Shown here in pieces: positions 33,088 to 41,446 of a stretch of 43,270 nt of DNA. Position numbers and translations under genes: made by a program. Within the stretch, counting starts at the first letter, position 1; each line of letters opens with the position of its first letter. Under the pieces are notes generated by a model. It had not been told where the DNA came from and made no database searches. It saw nothing but the letters and a program-made list of their open reading frames with translations. Origin of the DNA: Rhodospirillales bacterium 69-11 (GTDB lineage Bacteria > Pseudomonadota > Alphaproteobacteria > Acetobacterales > Acetobacteraceae); the NCBI GenBank assembly GCA_001898425.1, contig MKTV01000038.1:33656-76925 (forward strand), given 5' to 3'.

Positions 33088-34491
33088 CTACGGCGTGTTC
33101 CGCGCGGCCAGGGCCCGCACCGCGCTCTCGACCGCCGTCAGGTCGTTGGGCAGCACCGTGAAGTGCTCCTCCCGCTCGAACAGGTCGGCAAGGCGATCCG
33201 GCAGGGTGGGATGGAGGCCGGTCGCACGCTCCATCGCCTCGGGGAACTTCGCCGGATGAGCGGTGGCCATCGCGACCGTGGTCACCGCCTGCTGCGGCGC
33301 CCGCGCCCGCGCCGCCGCGATACCTACGGCTGTATGGGGATCTGCAATATATCCCGTCTCCGCATGAATGCGGCGGATCTCCGCCTCGATCCCCTCGTCG
33401 TCCAGCCGGAACCCGTGGAACACCGCCCGCGCCCGCCGCCACACCGGGTCCGGCACGCTCATGCGGCCGGTGTCCCGAAACCCCCGCATCGTCGCCGCGG
33501 TCGCGACCGGATCGCGGTCCAGCAACTCGAACAGCGCCCGCTCGAAATTCGAGCTCACCTGGATGTCCATGCTCGGCGACAGGCTCGGCTGCACCGTCGC
33601 GACCGACATGTCGTTGGACTGGAGGAATCGCGCCAGGATGTCGTTGCGATTGGAACCGACGATCAGCCGCGCGATCGGCAAGCCCATTCGTCGCGCCGCC
33701 CAGGCTGCTAGCACGTTGCCGAAATTCCCCGTCGGCACCGAGAACGCCACCTCCCGGTCCGGCGCGCCCAGCGCCAGGGCCGCGGCGACGTAGTAGGGGA
33801 TCTGCGCCGCGATGCGGGCCCAGTTGATCGAGTTCACCGCCGAGAGCCGCATCTCCTGGCGGAACGGCATGTCCGCGAACATCGCCTTCACCAGGTCCTG
33901 GCAGTCGTCGAACGTGCCGCGGATCGCGACGTTGGCGATGTTCGGGGCCGTGACCGTCGTCATCTGCCGCCGCTGCACCAGGCTGGTGCGCTCATGCGGG
34001 TGCAGGATCACGATGTCGATCCGGTCGCGCCCGGCGCACGCCTCCAGCGCCGCGGAGCCGGTGTCGCCCGACGTCGCGCCGACGATGGTGACCCGCTTGT
34101 CCTGCGTCCGGAGCACATGGTCGAACAGGCGCCCCAGCACCTGCATTGCCATGTCCTTGAAGGCGAGAGTCGGGCCGTGGAACAGCTCCTGCACGAACAG
34201 CCCGGTCTCGAGCTGGACCAGCGGCACCACCGCCGGGTGCCCGAAATCGCGGTAGGCGTCGGCACAGATCCCGTTCAGCACGTCGAACGGGATCGAGTCG
34301 CTGACGAAGCGCTGCAGGATGCGCGCCGCGAGGCGCGGGTAGGGCAGGCCGCGCAGGGCCCGCCAGTCGGACGGGGACAGCACGGGCCAGGTTTCCGGCA
34401 CGAACAGTCCGCCATCCTCGGCGAGGCCGGCAAGCAGGACGCCGGCGAAGTCGCGCGCGGGCGCCTGCCCGCGAGTGGAGATGTAGCGCAT
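33088..34491 (-). CDS. thrC: Threonine synthase
   Basis: 467 residues from MRYISTRGQAPARDF at 34491. Last step of threonine biosynthesis: O-phospho-L-homoserine to L-threonine plus phosphate, PLP-dependent. PLP-lysine segment HGPTLAFKDMAMQ, substrate loop VGATSGDTGSAALEAC, PLP phosphate site VPTGNFGNVLAAW. The frame includes four residues upstream with a possible ATG at 34503, but the MRYISTRG start is that of homologues. The hairpin at 34521-34553 lies 30 nt before the start. Confidence 0.96.
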   Translation of the reverse strand: MRYISTRGQAPARDFAGVLLAGLAEDGGLFVPETWPVLSPSDWRALRGLPYPRLAARILQRFVSDSIPFDVLNGICADAYRDFGHPAVVPLVQLETGLFVQELFHGPTLAFKDMAMQVLGRLFDHVLRTQDKRVTIVGATSGDTGSAALEACAGRDRIDIVILHPHERTSLVQRRQMTTVTAPNIANVAIRGTFDDCQDLVKAMFADMPFRQEMRLSAVNSINWARIAAQIPYYVAAALALGAPDREVAFSVPTGNFGNVLAAWAARRMGLPIARLIVGSNRNDILARFLQSNDMSVATVQPSLSPSMDIQVSSNFERALFELLDRDPVATAATMRGFRDTGRMSVPDPVWRRARAVFHGFRLDDEGIEAEIRRIHAETGYIADPHTAVGIAAARARAPQQAVTTVAMATAHPAKFPEAMERATGLHPTLPDRLADLFEREEHFTVLPNDLTAVESAVRALAARNTP

Positions 34492-34520
34492 GGCGGCGCA
34501 CACTAGGCCCGCCCGCGCGT

Positions 34521-34553
34521 CGCGCCCAGCCGGTTCATCGCCGGCTGGGCGCG
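34521..34553 (-). terminator. Strong hairpin between the glycine-rich protein gene and thrC
   Basis: Perfect 13-bp inverted repeat CGCGCCCAGCCGG (34521-34533) / CCGGCTGGGCGCG (34541-34553) with loop TTCATCG. On the minus strand it follows the stop codon of the 34561 gene by 7 nt. No clear U-run; it may be an mRNA end or terminator. Confidence 0.6.
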
Positions 34554-34560
34554 CGGGGCG

Positions 34561-34806
34561 TCAGTGGGAGTTGCTGCTCGCGTTGCCGTTGGTCTGCGCC
34601 TGCTGCGCGCGTTCCTTGTCGTGCTTGGCGGCTTCGTGGTGGCCGACCGCGCAACCGCCAGCCGCGCCCAGCACGCCGTGGCCGACCATGTGCCCGGCCA
34701 CGCCGCCCACGGCCGCGCCCTTCAGGCAGCCCTTCGCGTCGGCCGCGCCGGACAGGCCGGCGAGCAGCAGGAAGGCGGAGAAGGTGGAAATGACGATGGA
34801 TCGCAT
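34561..34806 (-). CDS. Small exported glycine-rich (glycine-zipper-like) protein
   Basis: 81 residues. Sec signal peptide MRSIVISTFSAFLLLAGLSG with cleavage expected after ADA, then a glycine-zipper-like stretch GAAVGGVAGHMVGHGVLGAAGG, and a Lys/His/Glu-rich tail (EAAKHDKERAQQAQ). Probably periplasmic or outer-membrane associated, like small OmpA/Omp-type glycine-zipper proteins; function unknown. GGGGAG precedes the ATG by 6-7 nt. The frame is open 26 codons upstream without signal-peptide-like sequence, so the internal start was chosen. Confidence 0.75.
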   Translation of the reverse strand: MRSIVISTFSAFLLLAGLSGAADAKGCLKGAAVGGVAGHMVGHGVLGAAGGCAVGHHEAAKHDKERAQQAQTNGNASSNSH

Positions 34807-34938
34807 GCGAACTCCCCGAGATGCGGCGCTCCTCGCGCCGCTACTCCGAACGCCGCGCCGGCCGGCTGGATTGCCGAATGGCAATTGACGGTTCCGTGCG
34901 GACGGGGAGCCGAGGGTGGCGCGCAGGCGGGGCCGCCG

Positions 34939-35331
34939 TCAGGGACGGTTCTTGCTCACGGTGAAGTGGAAGCCGCAGGTGCCGTCCGTGACGTCGCCCT
35001 CGATCCGGCTGCCGGTGCGGCGGCCCTGCAGGGTGATGCCCGGACCTTGGCCCGTGACCGTGTCGTCGGGTGCGATCGCCGCGTCCAGCCAGACGTCGCG
35101 ATACCAGTGATACTGGAACTTGCCGTCCCACACGATCAGGGTCACGAGGCCGGGGCGCGGGCAGCTCCGGCTGTCCGCCTGGAACCGCGTGGACGTGCCG
35201 CGGTACTCCCCGTCCACCTCGTCCGTCGACGGGGCGGGCTTGGCCGGTTCGGGGGGCGGCGGCGCCGCGCAGGCGGCGAGAAGCACGGGCACGGCCAGAA
35301 TCGCCGCGCGGAGCAGGTTCGTCGGGCGCAA
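34939..35331 (-). CDS. Small lipoprotein, unknown function
   Basis: 130 residues. Lipoprotein signal with lipobox VLLAAC (Cys21), a Pro-rich linker (APPPPEPAKPAPSTDE), then a beta-rich domain with GTSTRFQADSRSCPRPGLVT, IVWDGKFQYHWYRD and a paired Cys in DGTCGFHFTVSKNRP. The two Cys in the domain may form a disulfide. Anchored in the inner face of the outer membrane or the outer leaflet of the inner membrane. Lies 132 nt upstream of the glycine-rich protein gene in the same direction. Confidence 0.78.
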   Translation of the reverse strand: MRPTNLLRAAILAVPVLLAACAAPPPPEPAKPAPSTDEVDGEYRGTSTRFQADSRSCPRPGLVTLIVWDGKFQYHWYRDVWLDAAIAPDDTVTGQGPGITLQGRRTGSRIEGDVTDGTCGFHFTVSKNRP

Positions 35332-35448
35332 GGCAGGACCTTCACAAGGCGGGCGTCATCGCGGCCTCCTCATGCGGCGACGCGCCCGATTTGGCAACCG
35401 GTTGCGGAAAGCGGACCCGATCCCGCCGGGTCAGGCCGGCGGACCGGC

Positions 35449-36222
35449 TCAGGCCGGTGCCCAGCCCGTCATCACCGCGATGCGCAGCGTGGCCGGGAAC
35501 CGCCCCTGCTTGCGCGGCAGGGCGGCCAGCGCGGCGGGGAGCAACGCGCGGGGCGGGATGGCGCGCGCCCGCAGGCGCACGGCGTTGGTCTCCCCCGCCG
35601 CGCGCAGGTCGGCGAGCAGTGCGAACGGGTCGGCGTAGAGCAGCTCCAGCTCCTCCTGGTCGGCGACGGGCAGGGTGAAGCCGGCGCGCTGCAGCAGGTG
35701 CGCGCAGTCGCGCAACTCGGGGAAGGGCGAGACGCGCGGGGAGGCGCCGCCGGTCAGCTCCGCCTCCGTCTCGGTCAGCGCCGTCCGCAGCTCCCCCAGC
35801 GTGCCGAGGGCCGGGAGGCTGGCCAGCAGCAGCCCTTCCGGCTTCATCGCCTGCCGGAGCTGGATCAGCGCGCCGGGCAGGTCATTCACCCAGTGCAGCG
35901 ACAGGCTGGCCACCACCAGGTCGAAACTGGCGGGCGCGAACGGCAGGAACTCCTCGTCCGCCGCCACCGCCGGGCCGGGATTGCGTGCCGCCATCGCGGG
36001 CGAGAGGTCGCAGCTGACGGTGTCGATGCCGCGCGCGCGCAGCAGCGGCGCGACCACGCCGCGGCCGCCCACGTCCAGGGCGCGGTCGAACCGGCGGGTC
36101 GTATCGCCGATCCGGTCGAGCAGCCGTTCTGCGGCGTCCTGCAGCAGGTCGGCCACGCGATCCACCTGGCCGGCGGCACGGTCCCGATGCTGCCGCACCG
36201 CCGCGCGATCGAAGACGAGCAT
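35449..36222 (-). CDS. SAM-dependent methyltransferase (BioC/NDUFAF5-like)
   Basis: 257 residues. Rossmann methyltransferase: motif I ALDVGGRGVVAPLLRARG, an acidic end of strand 2 with SCDLSPAMA, and motif LVVASLSLHWVNDLPGALI. The start region MLVFDRAAVRQHRDRAAGQV resembles that of alphaproteobacterial relatives of BioC and of the NDUFAF5 hydroxylase/methyltransferase. The exact substrate is unknown. Several in-frame ATGs (36222, 36231, 36240) precede it; 36222 has GGAG but at very short spacing, so the start is uncertain. The next plus-strand gene starts 159 nt upstream of it. Confidence 0.8.
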   Translation of the reverse strand: MLVFDRAAVRQHRDRAAGQVDRVADLLQDAAERLLDRIGDTTRRFDRALDVGGRGVVAPLLRARGIDTVSCDLSPAMAARNPGPAVAADEEFLPFAPASFDLVVASLSLHWVNDLPGALIQLRQAMKPEGLLLASLPALGTLGELRTALTETEAELTGGASPRVSPFPELRDCAHLLQRAGFTLPVADQEELELLYADPFALLADLRAAGETNAVRLRARAIPPRALLPAALAALPRKQGRFPATLRIAVMTGWAPA

Positions 36223-36381
36223 GGACTCCATGCCGGGCATGTGCGCCGGCATGGAGCCCGGCGCAAGCGGCGCACCCCGCCGCGGCGCGGCTGGCGCCCA
36301 CCCCGCCGCGCGTTGCCACCCCAGACGGCCGCGCCTAGGGTTGCCGCCCATTCCCACCGCATCTCCCAGGCGAGGCACGCC

Positions 36382-37980
36382 ATGCAGCACATCGACGCCC
36401 CCACCCTGCACGGATGGATCGGCGACGGCGCCGAACTCGCGTTGCTCGACGCGCGGGAGGATGGGGAATTCGGCACCGGCCACCTGTTCTGGGCCGTCCC
36501 CTGCGGCCTCGCGCGGCGGGAGATCCGCGCCCGCGCGCTGCTGCCCCGGCTCAGCGTCCGGGTGTGCTGCGTGGATGACGGACGCGGCCTGGCGGAGCGG
36601 CTGGCCGAATGGCTCGAGAGCGTCGGCTACACCGACGTCTCCGTGCTGCGGGGCGGCACCAAGGCCTGGGCGGCGGCCGGTTACGTTCTGTTCACCGGTG
36701 TCAACGTACCCTCCAAAGCGTTCGGCGAGTGGGTGGAGCACCACTACGGCACCGAGAGCGTCGATGCCCCCGAACTGAAGGCCTGGATCGACAGCGGGCG
36801 CGACATGGTGGTGCTGGACAGCCGCACGCAGGAGGAATTCACCCGCATGTCGATCCCGACCGGGATCAGCGTGCCGGGCGGCGAGCTCGTCTACCGCATC
36901 GGCGACCTCGTGCCCGATCCGAAGACGCTGGTCGTGGTGAACTGTGCCGGCCGCACCCGCTCCATCATGGGCGCGGAGAGCCTGCGGCGGGCCGGCATCC
37001 CCAACAAGGTGGTCGCGCTGCGCAACGGCACGATGGGCTGGGAGCTCGCCGGCCTGCGCTGCGAGCGCGGCCGGACGGAGCGCTTCGCGCCGGGCACGCC
37101 GAAATCGGCGAAGCAGGCGCTGGAGCGGGCGCAGGCCTTCGCCGAACAATCGGGGGTGGGCGTGATCGGTCCGCTCGACCTCGACCGGTTCGAGGAGGAT
37201 CCCGACCGCACGCTCTACGTGCTCGACGTGCGCGACCCGGCGGAATTCCGCGCCGGGCATCGGCCGAGCAGCCGCAATGCGCCGGGCGGGCAGCTGGTGC
37301 AGGCGACGGATGGCTGGATCGGCGTGCGCAACGCGCGGATCGTGCTGGTCGACGACACCGGCGTGCGGGCCCGCATGTCCGCCGCCTGGCTGCGGCAGAT
37401 GGGGCATCGCGACGTGTTCGTGGTCGAGGGCGGGCTGGAGGCGATCCGCGCCGGCGGGACGGCGCCCGTGCCGGTGCCGGAACTCGCCGCGCCGGTGTCC
37501 ACGATCGACGTGCCCGGGCTCGTCGCCCTGCTCGACAGCGGCGACGGTTCGGTGATCGTCGACCTCGCGCGCAGCATCGATTTCCGCGACGGGCACATCC
37601 CCGGCGCGCTGTGGGGCGTGCGGTCGCGCCTCGATGCGCTGGCCGGCGCGTTGGGTGGGGCGCGGCACGTCGTGGTCACCTCGCCCGACGGCGTCCTGGC
37701 GCGGCTTGCGGTGCCGGAGCTGCAGGGGCTCACCAACGGCGAGGTGAAGGTGCTGGAAGGCGGCACCGAGGCATGGCACGCCTTCGGCCGCCCGCTGGTG
37801 AAGGACCGCATGGTCCCCGCCGACGAGGACTGCATCGACTTCTATCTCCGCCCCTACGACCGCAACGAGGGGATCGAGGAGGCGATGCACGCCTACCTGT
37901 CGTGGGAAATCGACCTGGTGCATGAGATCGAGCGCGACGGCACCGTGCGGTTCGGCGTGGGAGAGTCCCACGCCGCCTGA
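36382..37980 (+). CDS. Four-domain rhodanese-type sulfurtransferase
   Basis: 532 residues with four tandem rhodanese-like domains, roughly 1-105, 125-255, 275-385 and 390-505. Domain 1 has C63-V-D-D-G-R68 and domain 2 C188-A-G-R-T-R193, both fitting the CxxxxR active-site loop. In domain 3 the loop is D-D-T-G-V-R and in domain 4 S-P-D-G-V-L, so both lack Cys. Rhodaneses move sulfane sulfur from thiosulfate or persulfide to acceptors. A four-domain chain with two catalytic and two non-catalytic modules is uncommon. The start MQHIDAPTLHGW (ATG 36382) is preceded by AGGCGAGG. Confidence 0.9.
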   Translation: MQHIDAPTLHGWIGDGAELALLDAREDGEFGTGHLFWAVPCGLARREIRARALLPRLSVRVCCVDDGRGLAERLAEWLESVGYTDVSVLRGGTKAWAAAGYVLFTGVNVPSKAFGEWVEHHYGTESVDAPELKAWIDSGRDMVVLDSRTQEEFTRMSIPTGISVPGGELVYRIGDLVPDPKTLVVVNCAGRTRSIMGAESLRRAGIPNKVVALRNGTMGWELAGLRCERGRTERFAPGTPKSAKQALERAQAFAEQSGVGVIGPLDLDRFEEDPDRTLYVLDVRDPAEFRAGHRPSSRNAPGGQLVQATDGWIGVRNARIVLVDDTGVRARMSAAWLRQMGHRDVFVVEGGLEAIRAGGTAPVPVPELAAPVSTIDVPGLVALLDSGDGSVIVDLARSIDFRDGHIPGALWGVRSRLDALAGALGGARHVVVTSPDGVLARLAVPELQGLTNGEVKVLEGGTEAWHAFGRPLVKDRMVPADEDCIDFYLRPYDRNEGIEEAMHAYLSWEIDLVHEIERDGTVRFGVGESHAA

Positions 37981-38740
37981 GGCCATCGCGCGCGACCGGG
38001 TCGCGGCGGGCCTGCTGGGGGCCGGCCGCGCGATGCTCGATCTCGTGCTGCCGCCGCACTGCGTCGTCTGCGGGGCGGCGGTTCTGCGCCAGGGAACCGT
38101 CTGCGCCGATTGCTTCGGCCGCATCGCGTTCATCCACGCGCCGCTGTGCCGGTGCTGCGGCGTGCCGTTCGGCAGCGGTCCCGACCGGCTGTGCAGCCAG
38201 TGCGAAGCGCACCCGCCTCTGTTCGCGGCGGCCCGCGCGCCGATCCGCTACGACGCGGAGGGCCGGCGCCTCGTCCTGCCCCTGAAGCACGCCGACCGGA
38301 CGGACCTCGCCGCGGTGCTGGCGCCGCACATGGCGCGCGCCGGTGCCGCGCTGCTCGCGCGGGCGGACGTGCTGGTGCCGGTGCCGCTGCATCGCTGGCG
38401 GCTGTTCCACCGCCGCTACAACCAGGCGGCATTGCTGGCTGCGGCGCTGGCCCGCCGCAGCGGCCGGCCGGCGGTGCTCGACGCGCTGCACCGCCCCCGC
38501 GCGACCGCACCACTCGGCGAGCTGTCGCCCACCGCCCGCCGCGCCGCGCTGGCCGACGCCTTCGCCGTGGCACCGCGCCGCGTGGCCGGCCTGGCCGGCC
38601 GGCGCGTGCTGCTGGTGGACGACGTGATGACCTCGGGCGCCACGGCCGAGGGTTGTGCCGCGGTGTTGCTGGCGGCGGGCGCGACCGCGGTGGACGTGCT
38701 GACGGCCGCCCGCGTGCCCCCGCCGCGCGCGGAGGCCTGA
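37922..38740 (+). CDS. ComF-family phosphoribosyltransferase-like protein
   Basis: 272 residues from 37922; the start is uncertain. Zinc-ribbon pairs CVVCGAAV, VCADCFGRI, LCRCCG and LCSQCEAH, then a type I PRTase domain with the PRPP-binding motif VLLVDDVMTSGATAEG. ComF helps DNA uptake in Gram-positive bacteria; Gram-negative homologues (GntX-like) are poorly understood. The 37922 ATG overlaps the preceding rhodanese gene by 59 nt. An internal ATG at 38033 would remove a helix (RVAAGLLGAGRAMLDLVLPP) typical of the family N-terminus, so I prefer the upstream start. Confidence 0.85.
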   Translation: MRSSATAPCGSAWESPTPPEAIARDRVAAGLLGAGRAMLDLVLPPHCVVCGAAVLRQGTVCADCFGRIAFIHAPLCRCCGVPFGSGPDRLCSQCEAHPPLFAAARAPIRYDAEGRRLVLPLKHADRTDLAAVLAPHMARAGAALLARADVLVPVPLHRWRLFHRRYNQAALLAAALARRSGRPAVLDALHRPRATAPLGELSPTARRAALADAFAVAPRRVAGLAGRRVLLVDDVMTSGATAEGCAAVLLAAGATAVDVLTAARVPPPRAEA

Positions 38741-38825
38741 TCCCGATCGGCCGCGTCGCCCCTCGCGAGCCGCGCGCGAGGTCGGTGGGGCGCCACGCGC
38801 AGCGACGCGGACAACCCGCCCTGCG

Positions 38826-38840
38826 TTGACCGGCTGTTAA
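38826..38840 (+). promoter_or_regulatory. CtrA-like site upstream of the sulfotransferase-like gene
   Basis: TTGA-CCGGCTG-TTAA, one mismatch from the alphaproteobacterial cell-cycle regulator site TTAA-N7-TTAA, 60 nt before the GTG start. A chance match is possible. Confidence 0.3.
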
Positions 38841-38900
38841 GGATTTCCGGCCGATTGTCCCCGGCGAGCATACGCGCGTAGTCCGGGGGAGCGAGGCGCC

Positions 38901-39863
38901 GTGAACCACATCGACATGCTGAACACCGGAATCATCGCGCGCCGCGAGGAGCCGACGGAGGCGGACCGCGACGCGCCGCGCACGCTGATCGTCACCGGCA
39001 TCGCGCGGTCCGGTACGAGCATGGTGGCGGGCATCCTCAAGGATGCCGGCGTGTTCATGGGTGACGTGCTGCACGACGTGGTCGACGAGGACGCGGCGGT
39101 GCTGCAGGTGCTCCAGTCGCGCGATCTCCCGGCGCTGAAGCGGCTGGTCGCGGCGCGCGATGCGGCGTGGCCGGTCTGGGGGTTCAAGGTGCCGAACCTG
39201 CACGCCTTCCTCCGCGCGGAGGAGGTGGGGCTGTTCCGCAATCCCCGGTTGATCGTGGTCTACCGCGATCCGGTGGCCGTGGCGGTGCGCAATGCGCTCT
39301 CCGAACATTATGGGGAGATGCAGGCCCTGGTCGCGGCGACGAATGCGGCGTTCACGCTGGCCCGCTTCGTCGAGCGCGCCGGCGTGCCCGTCCTGCTGCT
39401 CAGCTACGAGAAGGCGCTGAGCTTCCCGCATCTGACGATCGACCATCTGCTGTCGTTCTGCGGCGTGGCGGTGGATCACGCCACGCGCAACCGGCTCTTC
39501 CTTCGGGTGCAGCCGAACCGGGAGGAGTATCTCGACCGCGCGCGGCGCACCTATGCCGGGGCGATCGACGGCGTGTTCGACCAGGAGCTGCGGGGCTGGT
39601 GCGTCGAGGACGGGCGTCTGCAGCCGGTGGAGCTGGAGCTATGGGCGGACGGGGTGATGCTCGACCGTTTCGTGGCCGATCGTCCGCGCGAGGATCTGCC
39701 GCGGCTGGGGTTCGGCAACGGCAATCACGGGTTTTCCTGTGATCTCCGCCGGTTCGGGCTGTCGCCCGCGGCGGTGATCAGCGTCCGCATCGCGCGGCGT
39801 GTGCTGACGCTGAACCATAGCGGGACGGCTTTGGGCGAGCTTCCGGTGCTGAGCGCGGCGTAG
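38901..39863 (+). CDS. Sulfotransferase-like protein with an extra C-terminal module
   Basis: 320 residues from a GTG start (GGGGGAGCGAGG upstream; ATG at 38916 is an alternative). N-terminal P-loop/PAPS-like motif LIVTGIARSGTSMVAGIL, a partner region VVYRDPVAVAVRNAL, and a lipid/carbohydrate-sulfotransferase-like helical part. The C-terminal ~80 residues (RGWCVEDGRLQPVELELWAD, RFVADRPREDLPRLGFGNGN, HGFSCDLRRFGL) form a beta-sandwich-like module resembling accessory domains appended to bacterial glycosyltransferases. Likely acts on an envelope sugar or lipid; the donor and acceptor are unproven. Confidence 0.82.
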   Translation: MNHIDMLNTGIIARREEPTEADRDAPRTLIVTGIARSGTSMVAGILKDAGVFMGDVLHDVVDEDAAVLQVLQSRDLPALKRLVAARDAAWPVWGFKVPNLHAFLRAEEVGLFRNPRLIVVYRDPVAVAVRNALSEHYGEMQALVAATNAAFTLARFVERAGVPVLLLSYEKALSFPHLTIDHLLSFCGVAVDHATRNRLFLRVQPNREEYLDRARRTYAGAIDGVFDQELRGWCVEDGRLQPVELELWADGVMLDRFVADRPREDLPRLGFGNGNHGFSCDLRRFGLSPAAVISVRIARRVLTLNHSGTALGELPVLSAA

Positions 39864-39890
39864 GGCGTCGCGGGAGGTCGCGGTCGCCTT

Positions 39891-40411
39891 CGCCGGGCGC
39901 CGACCCCACCCCACCGGTCTTGCCGGTGGGGATCCGCGGGTCGGGGCCCGCGGATGACGGGATGGGGCGGCGGGCCCCGCGTGTTGCCATTGGCACGCGG
40001 CCGCCGCCGGTCGTCGTTGGCACGCAACCACCGCCGGTCGTCGTTGGCACGCGACCACCCCGATCGTCGTCGGCACGCGACCGCCGCCGGTCGTCGTTGG
40101 CACGCGACCACCGCCGGTCGTCGTTGGCACGCGACCACCCCGATCGTCATCGCCGGGCGCCGACCCGGCGACCCCCACCCCACGGTCTTCGCCGATGGGG
40201 ATCCGCGGGTCGGGCCCGCGGATGACGGGAGAGACGGCGGGCCTCGCGTGTTGCCATTGGCACGCGGTCGCCGCCCGTCGTTGGCACGCAACCACCGCCG
40301 GTCGTCGTTGGCACGCGACCACCCCGATCGTCATCGCCGGGCGCCGACCCGGCGACCCCCACCCCACCGTTCTTGCCGGTGGGGATCCGCGGGTCGGGGC
40401 CCGCGGATGAC
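39891..40411. repeat. Composite non-coding array: long palindromes plus 26-27-nt tandem units
   Basis: Three copies of a composite unit start at 39891, 40151 and 40335, each CGCCGGGCGCCGACC. Each contains a palindrome of the GGATCCGCGGGTCGGG...GCCCGCGGATGACGG type. Copies 1 and 2 also hold 26-27-nt tandem units built on CGTCGTTGGCACGCGACCACC (six in copy 1, about three in copy 2). Copy 3 is truncated and runs into two GGGCGGTGCGA-type remnants up to about 40460. All six frames read as repeat-derived Pro/Arg/Gly ORFs, so the stretch is non-coding. It separates the sulfotransferase-like gene from the convergent DapA-family gene. Confidence 0.8.
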
Positions 40412-40507
40412 GGGGAGGGGCGGTGCGAGGGCCGCCCGCGGATGACGGAATGGGGCGGTGCGACGGCCGCCGGCGGACGACGCGTGCGGCGCCGTCAGGC
40501 GTACGCC

Positions 40508-41431
40508 TCACCCCAGCGCGGCGAGGCGGCGTTCCAGGCGGGCGAGCAGGAACTCGACATCCGCGATCGTCTCCCGGCTCAGCGGGGCAGCCGGTCGCCG
40601 CTGGGCCGCGCAGCTCAGCGCGCCCCGCTTCGTCAGCACGTGCTTGCGCACCGCAAGTCCCAGGCCCGGCTGCTGCTCGTAACGCACCAGCGGCAGGTAG
40701 GCGTCGAACACGTCCGCCGCCCGCTCCGCATCGCCCGCCCGATGCGCGGCGATCACGTCCCGCATCATCTCGGGGAAGGCGAAGCCGGTCATCGCCCCGT
40801 CGGCGCCGCGGCGCAGCTCGTCCGGCAGGAACAGCCCGCCATTGCCGGTCAGGATCGGCACGCGGCGCATCCCCTCCGCTTCCGCGGCGCGCAGCCAGGA
40901 CAGCTTGTCGAGCCCCGGCCAGTCCTCATGCTTCAGCATCGCGCAGGTGGGCAGCGTGTCGATGATCCGGCGGATCACCTCGGAGCCCATGGTGACGCCG
41001 GTGCCCTGCGGATAGTCCTGCAGCACGAAGGGCGTGTCGCCCAGCAGCTCCGCCACCGTCGCGTAGTGCCGCAGGACCGCCGCGTCGCCGCGCAGCGTAG
41101 CGGGTGGCGCCACCATCACGCCTGCCGCGCCTGAATCCATCACCGCGCGGGCCAGCATCTGCATCGCGGCGAAGCCCGAGGACGGCACGCCGAACACCAC
41201 CGGCACCTGCCCGCCCACGGCGCGCAGGACGGTATGCGCGACCTGCAGCGCCTCCGCCTCGGTGAGCTTGGTCGCCTCCCCCATCATGCCGAGGACGGTC
41301 AGCCCCTGGATCCCGCGCGCCAGGAAGAAGTCCACCATGCGGGGGATGTCGTCGAGCGCGAGCGCTCCGTCGTCCCGGAACGGCGTGGGGGCGATGACGT
41401 AGACGCCGGTGGCGTCCGGGGTGAGTCGCAT
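40508..41431 (-). CDS. DapA/NAL-family lyase or aldolase (dihydrodipicolinate synthase-like)
   Basis: 307 residues. TIM-barrel with the Schiff-base Lys K167 (CAMLKHEDWPG) and the Tyr Y140 in VLQDYPQGTG, and a GMMGEATKLT segment in place of the GTTGE loop. N-terminus GVYVIAPTPFRDDGALALDD is standard. Relatives include 4-hydroxy-tetrahydrodipicolinate synthase, N-acetylneuraminate lyase and several sugar-acid aldolases; the altered GTTGE loop argues against DapA itself. The substrate is unknown. It is 15 nt downstream of a metallophosphatase gene and may be co-transcribed. Confidence 0.85.
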   Translation of the reverse strand: MRLTPDATGVYVIAPTPFRDDGALALDDIPRMVDFFLARGIQGLTVLGMMGEATKLTEAEALQVAHTVLRAVGGQVPVVFGVPSSGFAAMQMLARAVMDSGAAGVMVAPPATLRGDAAVLRHYATVAELLGDTPFVLQDYPQGTGVTMGSEVIRRIIDTLPTCAMLKHEDWPGLDKLSWLRAAEAEGMRRVPILTGNGGLFLPDELRRGADGAMTGFAFPEMMRDVIAAHRAGDAERAADVFDAYLPLVRYEQQPGLGLAVRKHVLTKRGALSCAAQRRPAAPLSRETIADVEFLLARLERRLAALG

Positions 41432-41446
41432 GGGGGTCTCCGGCAG

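Noticed and set aside
34564-37980. 1138-residue frame and 894-residue antisense frame around the rhodanese and methyltransferase genes
   Set aside because: High-GC frame openness; real domains cover only 36382-37980 (plus) and 35449-36222 (minus).
39984-40150. CRISPR-like look of the 26-27-nt tandem units
   Set aside because: Units are directly abutting with only 5-6 variable bases and no spacers of normal length; no cas gene is in the window.
39639-40511. 290-residue minus-strand ORF with VPTTTGGG / HPRAPTRGSPP-like repeats across the composite array
   Set aside because: The peptide repeats simply translate the 26-27-nt units and the GATCCGCGGGTC palindromes; reading is open in several frames at once and overlaps the sulfotransferase gene.
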